This document shows, one piece after another, positions 6,768-12,194 of a stretch of DNA of 12,194 bases. The stretch spans positions 1 through 12,194 of the forward strand of contig JAJFBJ010000098.1 of the NCBI GenBank assembly GCA_020697375.1. Reading direction: 5' to 3'. Source of the stretch: Nitrospira sp. GTDB taxonomy: Bacteria > Nitrospirota > Nitrospiria > Nitrospirales > Nitrospiraceae. How positions within the stretch are numbered: the stretch's first letter is position 1; every line of letters begins with the position of its first letter. The notes beneath the pieces were generated by a model that saw only the letters and a list, made by a program, of their open reading frames with translations, was not told the origin of the DNA and did no database searches. Made by a program: the position numbers and the translations under genes.

Positions 6768-8087
6768 TTAGAGCTCTTTCGACCAGAACAGAATCAACCC
6801 ATGCCCGCCCTTGGTCGGCGGGGCACCGCCGGGATCGCGAAAAATGCCGAAGTTGTACGTGTAATTGAGTTCGATTTGTGATTTCCATGGGGCGCCGGTA
6901 ATGAGGCCACCCCCCAGGGCCGGCAGTGAGTCCGTGACATTCTTGATTCCCCCTTCCGCCGTGAAGCGAGGGCGCTCAACCAGGCCCCATGTGGCCTCGA
7001 GATAGGGATACATGAAAAACAGCGCTTCGTACCGATATTGCAGATTGGCCACGGCATAACGCGAGGGAAACAATTCATTGAATGCCACGCCGTGGATCAT
7101 GGGAAGGGAGACGGCCTCCCATTCGTAACCGACCGGACGTCCGGGGAGCCGAAAGGCGGAGAATCGGTCCAGATCTTTGCCGATTCCGCCATGGATGCTG
7201 CTGATCAGACGGTGTTTGTCACTCTCGATGAACGGAATCCCGCTGGCGACCAAGGCATAGGCCGTGGCTTGGAGATAGGTCCGTTCATTCTTGAAATCAG
7301 GCTGGTCGAAGGGAGCGCCTCCCCACTGATCCCACTTAGCCCGGCGCCCGTGTACGAAGTCTCCTCCAAGCGTGAACCCTTCATGGGGCAGTTCCATCAG
7401 GTTCCGTTTCAACGAATCCGCCCGAATGCGGAAGTGGATGCGCCCCTCGTAGGTATCTTTGGGAACACCATACTGCTGGGCCGTATGGCCTGTCCCTTTG
7501 AACCAGCGATAGCCTGCTTCATAGGTCAAGGAAATGTGCACCGCGCTGTCCTGGCTGAACGGATGGACCGGCAGCCGGTAGCCCACCCCGGCGCCGGCAA
7601 AGGCATAACTCCATTCCAATTCCGTCTGCCTGATGCGCTGGCCTTCCACGTATTCCGAACGGCCGAAGGGAAGAATGAAATTGTCCCAGGTGAATAGAAG
7701 CGACCAATTGGGATAATCACGCAGACCGATCGTGTAATCGATGTCGTTGACTACACCGGAGAAGGTACCGCGAAGGCGACGGTTGTCGTCATCCCAATTC
7801 CGCCATACGTACAGCGCTCCGAATGGGAGTACTTCCAACTGGGTTGGTCCATTGGGAATGGCCTGAATGCCGAAACTGGCGGCCGTCACGTTGCGGCGGT
7901 CGCGGGAAGGCACGTCCACCTTTTCGCCGAACAGCGTCGTATGATAGGGCTCTCCAGCCAGAGGAGTGGGATCCTCCGCCAGCGCCATTCCATTCTGTCC
8001 CGCATAGATCAGCAGGAGAATGGCGAGCGACCATGAGAAGATGTCCGGAACAGGCCTGGTAGACCATCCCCGCCGACTATTAATCAT
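6768..8087 (-). CDS. Probable outer-membrane beta-barrel protein
   Basis: I infer an exported protein of 439 aa anchored in the outer membrane. Residues 1-37 look like a signal peptide with a long positive n-region, a hydrophobic core (SLAILLLIYAG) and an ALA-ED cleavage site. The mature part has many alternating aromatic and polar strands (QLEVLPFGALYVWRNW, WSLLFTWDNFILPFG, IELNYTYNFGIF). Residues 291-368 (KHRLISSIHGGIG to YLEATWG, with FRLPG at 312-316) recall the C-terminal barrel of Omp85/D15-type surface antigens, but POTRA domains are absent and the similarity is weak. The start is taken at ATG 8087, directly before the signal peptide; the frame stays open to 8177. That ATG has no Shine-Dalgarno and overlaps the stop of an 11-codon upstream frame. 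An inverted-repeat element begins at its stop codon. The specific function is unknown. Confidence 0.8.
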   Translation of the reverse strand: MINSRRGWSTRPVPDIFSWSLAILLLIYAGQNGMALAEDPTPLAGEPYHTTLFGEKVDVPSRDRRNVTAASFGIQAIPNGPTQLEVLPFGALYVWRNWDDDNRRLRGTFSGVVNDIDYTIGLRDYPNWSLLFTWDNFILPFGRSEYVEGQRIRQTELEWSYAFAGAGVGYRLPVHPFSQDSAVHISLTYEAGYRWFKGTGHTAQQYGVPKDTYEGRIHFRIRADSLKRNLMELPHEGFTLGGDFVHGRRAKWDQWGGAPFDQPDFKNERTYLQATAYALVASGIPFIESDKHRLISSIHGGIGKDLDRFSAFRLPGRPVGYEWEAVSLPMIHGVAFNELFPSRYAVANLQYRYEALFFMYPYLEATWGLVERPRFTAEGGIKNVTDSLPALGGGLITGAPWKSQIELNYTYNFGIFRDPGGAPPTKGGHGLILFWSKEL

Positions 8088-8119
8088 ATGCCATATTCGG
8101 ATATACAGAATTCCCGCAT
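8084..8119 (-). CDS. Possible 11-codon upstream ORF
   Basis: ATG at 8119 opens the frame MREFCISEYGI and ends at a TGA that overlaps the outer-membrane gene's ATG as ATGA. AAGGAG stands five bases before it, whereas the main gene has no ribosome site of its own, so coupling is plausible. The AAGGAG also overlaps the -10 predicted from the CTAG box (8129-8134), which would leave the message nearly leaderless; both readings cannot hold fully. Confidence 0.35.
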   Translation of the reverse strand: MREFCISEYGI

Positions 8120-8128
8120 AGTGTCTCC

Positions 8129-8173
8129 TTATAAGACAGCCGCTCTGCGTGACACCTCTAGGCAAACCCCTAG
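8129..8173 (-). promoter_or_regulatory. CTAG-box promoter of the outer-membrane gene
   Basis: Minus-strand box CTAGGGGTTTGCCTAG (8173-8158) matches the consensus throughout. TTATAA follows at 23 nt (8134-8129); TATAAG is one base further. The predicted start is near 8122, which gives about 35 nt before the ATG at 8087. Confidence 0.6.
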
Positions 8174-8368
8174 ACATCTATTCCGGCCACTCCTGACTAT
8201 CCAATGAGTATGAACAGATCCAGGGGCTTGGCCGGAGGCTCGTAAGCATGTGTTATGGCAGACTACGCAGGGAGGCGTCCAGCGGGACAGGCGGACTCTC
8301 TCCCCTGCTGATCGCGACAGCCTCGATCGATCGACCGTACTCGTTTTCCGTGCCGTTTCCCTACACCC

Positions 8369-8524
8369 TCATGTGGCCGCCGATGTGGAAAGACCGCCGA
8401 ACTTCCTCATGGTACATCCGCAGGAAGCCCGGAAGTCCAAACGCAACGGCACGGTGAAGGTGGAGCCGCGGTTTTCATCAGGCAGGACTCGGCTCCTGCC
8501 TGGAGCCTCTCGGCCAGCGCACAT
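8369..8524 (-). CDS. Possible 51-aa ORF or kinase-tail remnant
   Basis: This frame runs MCAGREAPGRSRVLPDEN, then RGSTFTVPLRLDF, then a Cys/Ser-rich tail. The GSTFTV-x-L segment resembles the G-x-GSTFTVxLP end of histidine kinase ATPase domains, but no N- or G1-box precedes it, so it could be a decayed kinase end or a coincidence. A CTAG-box-like site with AATAGT lies just upstream and would start transcription about eight bases before the ATG. The ribosome site is weak. A 9-bp hairpin lies inside the frame. The whole stretch 8174-8657 holds no better gene. Confidence 0.3.
   Translation of the reverse strand: MCAGREAPGRSRVLPDENRGSTFTVPLRLDFRASCGCTMRKFGGLSTSAAT
8479..8502. repeat. 9-bp perfect stem-loop
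   Basis: CAGGCAGGA and TCCTGCCTG pair perfectly around the six-base loop CTCGGC. Neither strand carries a T-run after it, so it is not a typical intrinsic terminator. It lies in the otherwise gene-poor stretch between the outer-membrane gene and the basic-protein gene. Confidence 0.5.
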
Positions 8525-8538
8525 TATTCTTGCTTTTC

Positions 8539-8583
8539 ACTATTGTGAACGTTAAAGGTCAAAACAACTGGGCACTTCCCTTA
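8539..8583 (-). promoter_or_regulatory. CTAG-box-like promoter, minus strand
   Basis: Minus-strand TAAGGGAAGTGCCCAG (8583-8568) agrees with the consensus except at the first two bases. AATAGT (8544-8539), 4/6 for a -10, follows at exactly 23 nt. It faces the 51-codon frame at 8369-8524 and not the basic-protein gene at 8658, which lies on the other strand. Confidence 0.4.
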
Positions 8584-8657
8584 AATGGTTTGCCCATCCA
8601 CCGCTCACTGATCAGGTCATTCCGATTGCGCAACCTTTGATAAAAAGGAGGCATACC

Positions 8658-8969
8658 TTGAAACAAACGGTTCCAAGAAAAGGGATGGCTGGAGACAGAA
8701 AATCCTCCCTGGCGCCATCTTCGAAGCGACGCAAGGTGGGAGCGAAATCACCCGTCATTAAACGAAAGAAAAAGAGCTCCTCCGGCTCGCCTTCGAACCG
8801 GGGCGGGAAAGTCAGACGTAAAGGGAAAGCGGCTTCGAAGATACCGGCCGCCACTAGGCGCAAGGCCAAGAAGGTAGGCAAGGCTGTCGGCGGATTGTTG
8901 GGAAAAGCGATCGGTACGGTCGAGCAGGCCGTCGCCCGGGTCATGAAGGTCGCCAAGACGACGGATTGA
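8658..8969 (+). CDS. Highly basic histone-H1-like small protein
   Basis: The 103-aa product has 21 Lys and 11 Arg against three acidic residues, so it should bind nucleic acid. The N-terminal two thirds are a low-complexity Lys/Arg/Ser/Pro region (KRRKVGAKSPVIKRKKKSSS) like the tails of bacterial histone H1-like proteins. The C-terminal third (KKVGKAVGGLLGKAIGTVEQ onwards) is an amphipathic or glycine-zipper helix with repeated small residues, which could mediate self-association or membrane contact. Translation is read from TTG at 8658, with AAGGAGG six bases upstream; the TTG at 8637 has no such site because the Shine-Dalgarno lies inside that longer frame. No CTAG box faces it. A role as nucleoid-associated protein is inference from composition. 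Confidence 0.8.
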   Translation: MKQTVPRKGMAGDRKSSLAPSSKRRKVGAKSPVIKRKKKSSSGSPSNRGGKVRRKGKAASKIPAATRRKAKKVGKAVGGLLGKAIGTVEQAVARVMKVAKTTD

Positions 8970-9001
8970 CCGGATCAGGGCATCAGAAAACGAAGCCGTC
9001 G

Positions 9002-9046
9002 CTAGGGGGTCGCCTAGTTAAGAACCATGGAGATCCCCGTTATACT
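9002..9046 (+). promoter_or_regulatory. CTAG-box promoter of the secreted proline-rich gene
   Basis: Box CTAGGGGGTCGCCTAG (9002-9017) matches the consensus throughout and is followed at 23 nt by TATACT (9041-9046), 5/6 for a -10. TTAAGA (9018-9023) could be a weak -35 with a 17-nt spacer. The predicted start near 9053 gives a short UTR. This is the clearest example of the set. Confidence 0.68.
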
Positions 9047-9077
9047 CGACAGGTACAGTGAGACGAGGAGAAGTATG

Positions 9078-9407
9078 ATGGCACGATCGTTTTCATATGT
9101 AGTTGCGGCAATCCTGCTCGCTTCGATCCCCGCCGCGGTACAGGGGGCCGAAATGGGATCGGAGTCGGTGCGGCCGGAGCGGCCCCCTGGCTCCCCTCAG
9201 AGCCCTGGATTGGCGCCGCCGGCTCCGCCTCCCGCCATTGATCCGGGAATTGTGAAACAGCCTGACAACCTTCCGCCTCCCGATCCGGAGGCAGTCGTAC
9301 CTCCGCCGGTCGTGGACCCCAAAATGGCGATCGATCCTGAAACCGCGCCCCGCAAGGGTACCAACAGTCCCCCACTTCCACCGAACCAGCCCCCGCCGGG
9401 CAGGTAA
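9078..9407 (+). CDS. Secreted proline-rich protein
   Basis: A 109-aa protein with a clear Sec signal peptide (MARSFSYVVAAILLASIPAA, then VQGA) and likely cleavage near residue 24. The mature part is dominated by prolines in PP, PPP and DP steps, including VVPPPVVDPKMAIDPETAP, with few aromatic residues and no cysteine, so it is probably an extended, unfolded periplasmic or envelope chain. I have seen similar short DP/PPP proteins in Nitrospira, but no function is known to me. GAGGAG lies seven bases before ATG 9078 and four before ATG 9075; either start is possible, while the longer frame from 9027 would begin upstream of the promoter's -10. It stands alone behind its own CTAG-box promoter. 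Confidence 0.82.
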   Translation: MARSFSYVVAAILLASIPAAVQGAEMGSESVRPERPPGSPQSPGLAPPAPPPAIDPGIVKQPDNLPPPDPEAVVPPPVVDPKMAIDPETAPRKGTNSPPLPPNQPPPGR

Positions 9408-9430
9408 GCCATCGTCTTCCAAGAATTAAC

Positions 9431-9451
9431 GCGAGACTAACTTTATCTCGC
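9431..9451. terminator. Weak shared hairpin between convergent genes
   Basis: GCGAGA and TCTCGC pair around a nine-base loop, overlapping the stop codon of the NADH dehydrogenase gene. On the minus strand it is followed by GTTAATTCTT, a poor T-tract. It could slow transcription of both convergent genes. Confidence 0.3.
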
Positions 9452-10720
9452 CCGGCGTGCTTTCCAGTAAATCAATCTTGCGCCGGGCTTAAACGTCAGG
9501 TAGTACCACATCCATTCGAACATCACCCGAAATCGGTTTCGGAATCCGATCAAGAAAAATACATGGATGACACACCAGGCGAGCCATGCGATGAGGCCTG
9601 AGAGGGCAAACGGCCCGAACTGCGCCACGGCCTTCGCACGGCCGATCGTGGCGACTATCCCGCGGTCTCTATATCTGAACGGAAGGCGTTGCTCCTCCGG
9701 AATCTGCCTGCCGATGAGGTCAGCCACATAACGACCTTCCTGCATCGCGACCGGCGCCAATCCCGGTAACAGATTCCCCTGCTCGTTGAGACAGCGCGCC
9801 GCGTCACCGATCACGAATAGCCAGGGGTCGCCGGCCAGGCTCAGGTCCGGCCGGACCAATACGCGGCCTGCCGCATCGAGCGGGGCTCCCAGTGATTTCA
9901 CGATCGGAGACACGACATTGCCGGCAGCCCAGAGGATATTGGCGCTGGAAATGAACTCCCTGCCGGCCAGGACACCGTCCGAAGTGACCTTTTCCACCCG
10001 GCTGTTCAGCAGCACCGTGACGCCCATCGCTTCGAGAGCTGACTGCGCCTTGCTGGAAAGGTCCGGTGGAAAGGCTTCAAGAATTCGCCCGCCTCCCTCG
10101 ACGAGCAAAATTGTGAATTCCGCTTTACGCAGCACCGGGAAATCAGGCGCCATCGCCTTCTTTCCTATTTCCGCCAGTGCGCCGGCCAATTCCACGCCGG
10201 TCGGCCCTCCTCCCACGATGACGAAGGTCAGATGTTCGCGAACTTCCTGCGCTCCGCTCAAACGTTCCGCCTTCTCAAACGCCATGAGCATCCGTTCGCG
10301 AAGTTCCAGCGCATCCGGCAGAGTCTTCAAGCCGGGCGCATCGGTTTCCCATTCGGGATGACTGAAGTAGGAGTGCCGCGCACCAGGCGCCAGAACCAGC
10401 CGATCGTAGAGGATCGGCGCGCCGTCCAGCAATTCGACGCGGCGGGCGGCGCGATCGATCGTTCGGACCTCGCCCAAGACGACCCGAATGTTCTCCTGGA
10501 ATCGAAAGAGGGTGCGGAGAGGCCAGGCGATGTCGCCGGGTGAAAGCGCGGCCGTCGCGACTTGATAGAGCAACGGCTGGAAGAGGTGGTGATTCGTCCG
10601 GTCTATCAGAGTCACATCGACATTCACTTTCCCCAAGGCGCGGGCAACCGCCAAGCCGCCGAAGCCGCCGCCCACGATCACGACCTGTTTCCTGGGGTTC
10701 CGGTCTACTTGATCAGTCAT
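9443..10720 (-). CDS. ndh: Type II NADH dehydrogenase-like flavoprotein
   Basis: A single-subunit NADH:quinone oxidoreductase of the NDH-2 type is expected to pass electrons from NADH through FAD to membrane quinone without pumping protons. The 425-aa protein has the FAD-binding VIVGGGFGGL (14-23), the NAD-binding VIVGGGPTGVELAG (167-180), the second FAD motif VIGDAA (303-308), and APVAMQEGRY (322-331) near the quinone site. A C-terminal hydrophobic stretch (372-392, FALSGLIAWLAWCVIHVFFL) followed by basic and aromatic residues should anchor it to the inner face of the membrane, as in Ndh. AAGGAG lies eight bases before ATG. It is divergent from the glycosyltransferase gene, 181 bases away. 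A related ferredoxin- or sulfide-type reductase is less likely, since the catalytic cysteines of sulfide:quinone reductase are missing. Confidence 0.9.
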   Translation of the reverse strand: MTDQVDRNPRKQVVIVGGGFGGLAVARALGKVNVDVTLIDRTNHHLFQPLLYQVATAALSPGDIAWPLRTLFRFQENIRVVLGEVRTIDRAARRVELLDGAPILYDRLVLAPGARHSYFSHPEWETDAPGLKTLPDALELRERMLMAFEKAERLSGAQEVREHLTFVIVGGGPTGVELAGALAEIGKKAMAPDFPVLRKAEFTILLVEGGGRILEAFPPDLSSKAQSALEAMGVTVLLNSRVEKVTSDGVLAGREFISSANILWAAGNVVSPIVKSLGAPLDAAGRVLVRPDLSLAGDPWLFVIGDAARCLNEQGNLLPGLAPVAMQEGRYVADLIGRQIPEEQRLPFRYRDRGIVATIGRAKAVAQFGPFALSGLIAWLAWCVIHVFFLIGFRNRFRVMFEWMWYYLTFKPGARLIYWKARRAR

Positions 10721-10772
10721 TCAAATCGCTCCTTGCTTCCACCATCAACTCTTTCACCGGCAACAGCAAGTA

Positions 10773-10817
10773 CTAGGGAGCCGCCTAGTACGGCCGGCTT
10801 GAACTCGACCCTATGAT
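10773..10817 (+). promoter_or_regulatory. CTAG-box promoter of the glycosyltransferase
   Basis: Box CTAGGGAGCCGCCTAG (10773-10788) is followed at 23 nt by TATGAT (10812-10817), 5/6 for a -10. The predicted start near 10824 gives a UTR of about 78 nt. The box lies between two divergent genes; read on the other strand it shows no -10 at the standard distance, so control of the NADH dehydrogenase from it is not supported. Confidence 0.65.
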
Positions 10818-10901
10818 CGGGGTGTCTTTTGGTTCTGAACTGCCGGCCGGCAAACATCAACTCGGTCCATCTCACGGGCCTCGTCGCAAAGGAGCATCAG
10901 C

Positions 10902-11990
10902 ATGAGGATCGCCCAAATCGCACCCCTTTGGGAAAGTGTTCCCCCGGTATTATACGGCGGCACCGAACGTGTGGTGTCGTTCATCACTGAAGAATTGGTA
11001 CGCCAGGGTCACGAGGTGACTCTATTTGCCAGCGGGGATTCTACGACTAAAGCCCGCCTGGTCCCCATCTGTCCTGAAGCGTTGCGGCTGTCCAAAGTCA
11101 TCACCAACTATGATGCGCCGATCGTGTCGTTGATGGAATCCGCCTTCAGTTCCGCCCGCGAGTTCGATCTGCTCCATTCGCACCTTGAATTTTTACTCTT
11201 TCCGCTCGCGAAACGCTGCCCGGTTCCGGTCGTCACCACGCTGCATTCGCGCCTGGATCTCCCCGAACTTCTGCCCGTCTTCAAGAAGTTCGCTGATCAC
11301 CCTGTCGTGTCGATCTCGGATGCGCAACGCGCTCCGGTTCCCTGGGCCAACTGGCGAGCGACGATCCATCACGGCTTGCCCCAGGATCTCTACAGTTCCC
11401 ATCCGAACCAGGGCAAGTATCTGGTCTTCATCGGGCGCATCGCTCCGGAGAAGGGGTTGGATCAGGCCATCGAAATCGCCAAGCGGGTCGAGATGCCGCT
11501 CCGGATAGGAGCGAAAATCGATCCGACGAATATGGAATATTATCGCGCCGTCATCGAACCGCTCCTCGACCACCCGCTCATCGAGTTTGTCGGTGAAGTG
11601 ACCGACCTGGAAAAGGACGACTTTTTCGGAGAGGCCTATGCCATGCTCGCTCCTTATGATTGGCCGGAACCGTTCGGCCTGGTCTTCATCGAATCTCTGG
11701 CATGCGGCACGCCGGTCATCGCCTACCGCCGCGGATCGATCCCCGAAATCATCGACCATGGCGTGACCGGATTCGTATGCGAAACGATGGAGGAGATGGT
11801 CCAGTCGGTCAGCCACATCTCGCTCCTGAATCGAGCCGAGTGCCGCCGCGCGTTTGACGCGCGATTTACCGTTCAACGCATGGTGCGGGACTATGTCGCC
11901 CTGTACGAACAGATGGCCGGGATGTCTTCCGCTCCGCCTCCTGTCCAGGATAACGAGACATCCCCGATTACCATGTCCAGTCCCTCTTAG
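10902..11990 (+). CDS. Family 4 glycosyltransferase
   Basis: A GT-B-fold, retaining glycosyltransferase of the GT4 family (362 aa) that transfers a sugar from a nucleotide donor; donor and acceptor cannot be told. The N-terminal domain starts with MRIAQIAPLWESVPPVLYGG, the usual GT4 opening with the donor-loop YGGTER (18-23). The C-terminal domain has GRIAPEKG (178-185) and the E-x7-E motif EPFGLVFIE (E256, E264), followed by GTPVIAYRRGSIPEII (269-284). There is no signal peptide and the protein should be cytoplasmic or peripheral on the membrane. The C-terminal 22 residues (Ser/Pro-rich) are probably disordered. AAAGGAG stands seven bases before ATG. A CTAG-box promoter precedes it and a strong terminator follows. 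Together with glgX it hints at glycan or glycogen handling, but glycogen synthesis itself is not shown. Confidence 0.92.
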   Translation: MRIAQIAPLWESVPPVLYGGTERVVSFITEELVRQGHEVTLFASGDSTTKARLVPICPEALRLSKVITNYDAPIVSLMESAFSSAREFDLLHSHLEFLLFPLAKRCPVPVVTTLHSRLDLPELLPVFKKFADHPVVSISDAQRAPVPWANWRATIHHGLPQDLYSSHPNQGKYLVFIGRIAPEKGLDQAIEIAKRVEMPLRIGAKIDPTNMEYYRAVIEPLLDHPLIEFVGEVTDLEKDDFFGEAYAMLAPYDWPEPFGLVFIESLACGTPVIAYRRGSIPEIIDHGVTGFVCETMEEMVQSVSHISLLNRAECRRAFDARFTVQRMVRDYVALYEQMAGMSSAPPPVQDNETSPITMSSPS

Positions 11991-12007
11991 CTTCAAGTAC
12001 AAAGACA

Positions 12008-12039
12008 AAGGGCAGGCACTCTCTCGAGCGCCTGCCCTT
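12008..12039. terminator. Strong bidirectional terminator
   Basis: AGGGCAGGCACTC and GAGCGCCTGCCCT form a 13-bp stem with one A-C mismatch around the loop TCTC, and the flanking A and T extend it by one pair. It lies 17 bases after the glycosyltransferase stop. On the minus strand it is followed by TTTGTCTTTG, so it also serves the gene at 12065. Confidence 0.85.
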
Positions 12040-12064
12040 CTGTAATGCGCTAAGTGAGTAGCGC

Positions 12065-12194
12065 CTACCGTTTGCTGCTCGGGTTACCGCCCTCGAGCTG
12101 AGGCGCCTGCCCTGGAGGCAATGCGCTGGTCCCGCTCGGGCCGCCTCCGCCCACACTATCTTCTCCCATGGAACCGGCGGCATTCGGGTTCTTT
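12065..12194 (-). CDS. 3' end of a Gly/Pro/Ser-rich protein (partial)
   Basis: The last 42 codons of a minus-strand gene are visible; its start lies beyond the window. The tail KNPNAAGSMGEDSVGGGGPS and the following LPPGQAPQLEGGNPSSKR are rich in Gly, Pro, Ser and Asn, without hydrophobic segments, and look disordered. The frame is open to the window edge and ends at TAG 26 bases before the shared terminator, which fits a real convergent gene. Its family cannot be given from this fragment. Confidence 0.5.
   Translation of the reverse strand, partial: KNPNAAGSMGEDSVGGGGPSGTSALPPGQAPQLEGGNPSSKR

Noticed and set aside
8088..8177. Upstream extension of the outer-membrane protein to ATG 8177
   Set aside because: It would put 30 non-signal residues before the signal peptide and runs through the CTAG box and -10.
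8322..8333. TCGATCGATCGA repeat as an operator
   Set aside because: A simple short repeat in a gene-poor stretch with no second copy or associated promoter.
8250..8555. Plus-strand frames of 69-101 codons before the basic-protein gene
   Set aside because: Neither has a clear ribosome site or domain; the sequence is better explained as non-coding or by minus-strand features.
8612..8956. 114-codon minus-strand frame opposite the basic-protein gene
   Set aside because: Phe/Leu/Pro-rich mirror of Lys/Arg codons; the plus-strand gene has the perfect ribosome site.

Overview
The window looks like a chromosomal segment of a GC-rich bacterium, most likely Nitrospira or a close relative (Nitrospirota). 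This is an inference from the overall gene style, the proline-rich small secreted proteins, the orphan NarL-type regulators and a dispersed inverted-repeat element that I remember from Nitrospira genomes; no rRNA or other marker gene is present to prove it. No tRNA, rRNA, CRISPR array, phage gene or transposase was seen.

Layout. From the left, on the minus strand: a 77-aa hypothetical gene (16-249); glgX, a glycogen debranching enzyme whose last part is replaced by unrelated sequence (ORF 284-2545); a bacterioferritin-like protein (2583-3122), probably co-transcribed with glgX; a 98-aa hypothetical gene (3547-3843); an Fe/Mn superoxide dismutase (4206-4841) followed closely by a 50-aa ORF that is half proline (4040-4192). 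Then two convergent NarL/LuxR-type response regulators (5079-5735 plus, 5828-6511 minus), with no histidine kinase gene beside them. Next come a 97-bp inverted-repeat element (6671-6767), an outer-membrane beta-barrel-like protein (6768-8087, minus), a gene-poor 0.5-kb stretch with a possible 51-aa ORF, a very basic histone-H1-like small protein (8658-8969, plus), a secreted proline-rich protein (9078-9407, plus), a type II NADH dehydrogenase-like flavoprotein (9443-10720, minus), a family 4 glycosyltransferase (10902-11990, plus) with a strong terminator, and the 3' end of another gene (12065-12194, minus).

Most interesting point. Eight intergenic sites share a 16-bp near-palindrome, CTAGGG-N4-GCCYAG, almost always on the strand of the gene that follows. 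In seven of the eight a TATAAT-like -10 hexamer starts after exactly 23 bases, with no recognisable -35 box. This is the geometry of a transcription-factor site at about -43, as for an activator-dependent promoter. These sites precede the 77-aa gene, ferritin-glgX, the 98-aa gene, sod plus the proline-rich ORF, the outer-membrane protein, the 51-aa ORF, the secreted proline-rich protein and the glycosyltransferase. Two NarL-type regulators, a family whose members often bind 6-N4-6 or similar palindromes, lie in the middle of the cluster and are the obvious candidates. I infer a local stress and carbon-storage regulon (oxidative defence, iron storage, glycogen and glycan handling, envelope proteins) controlled through this box.
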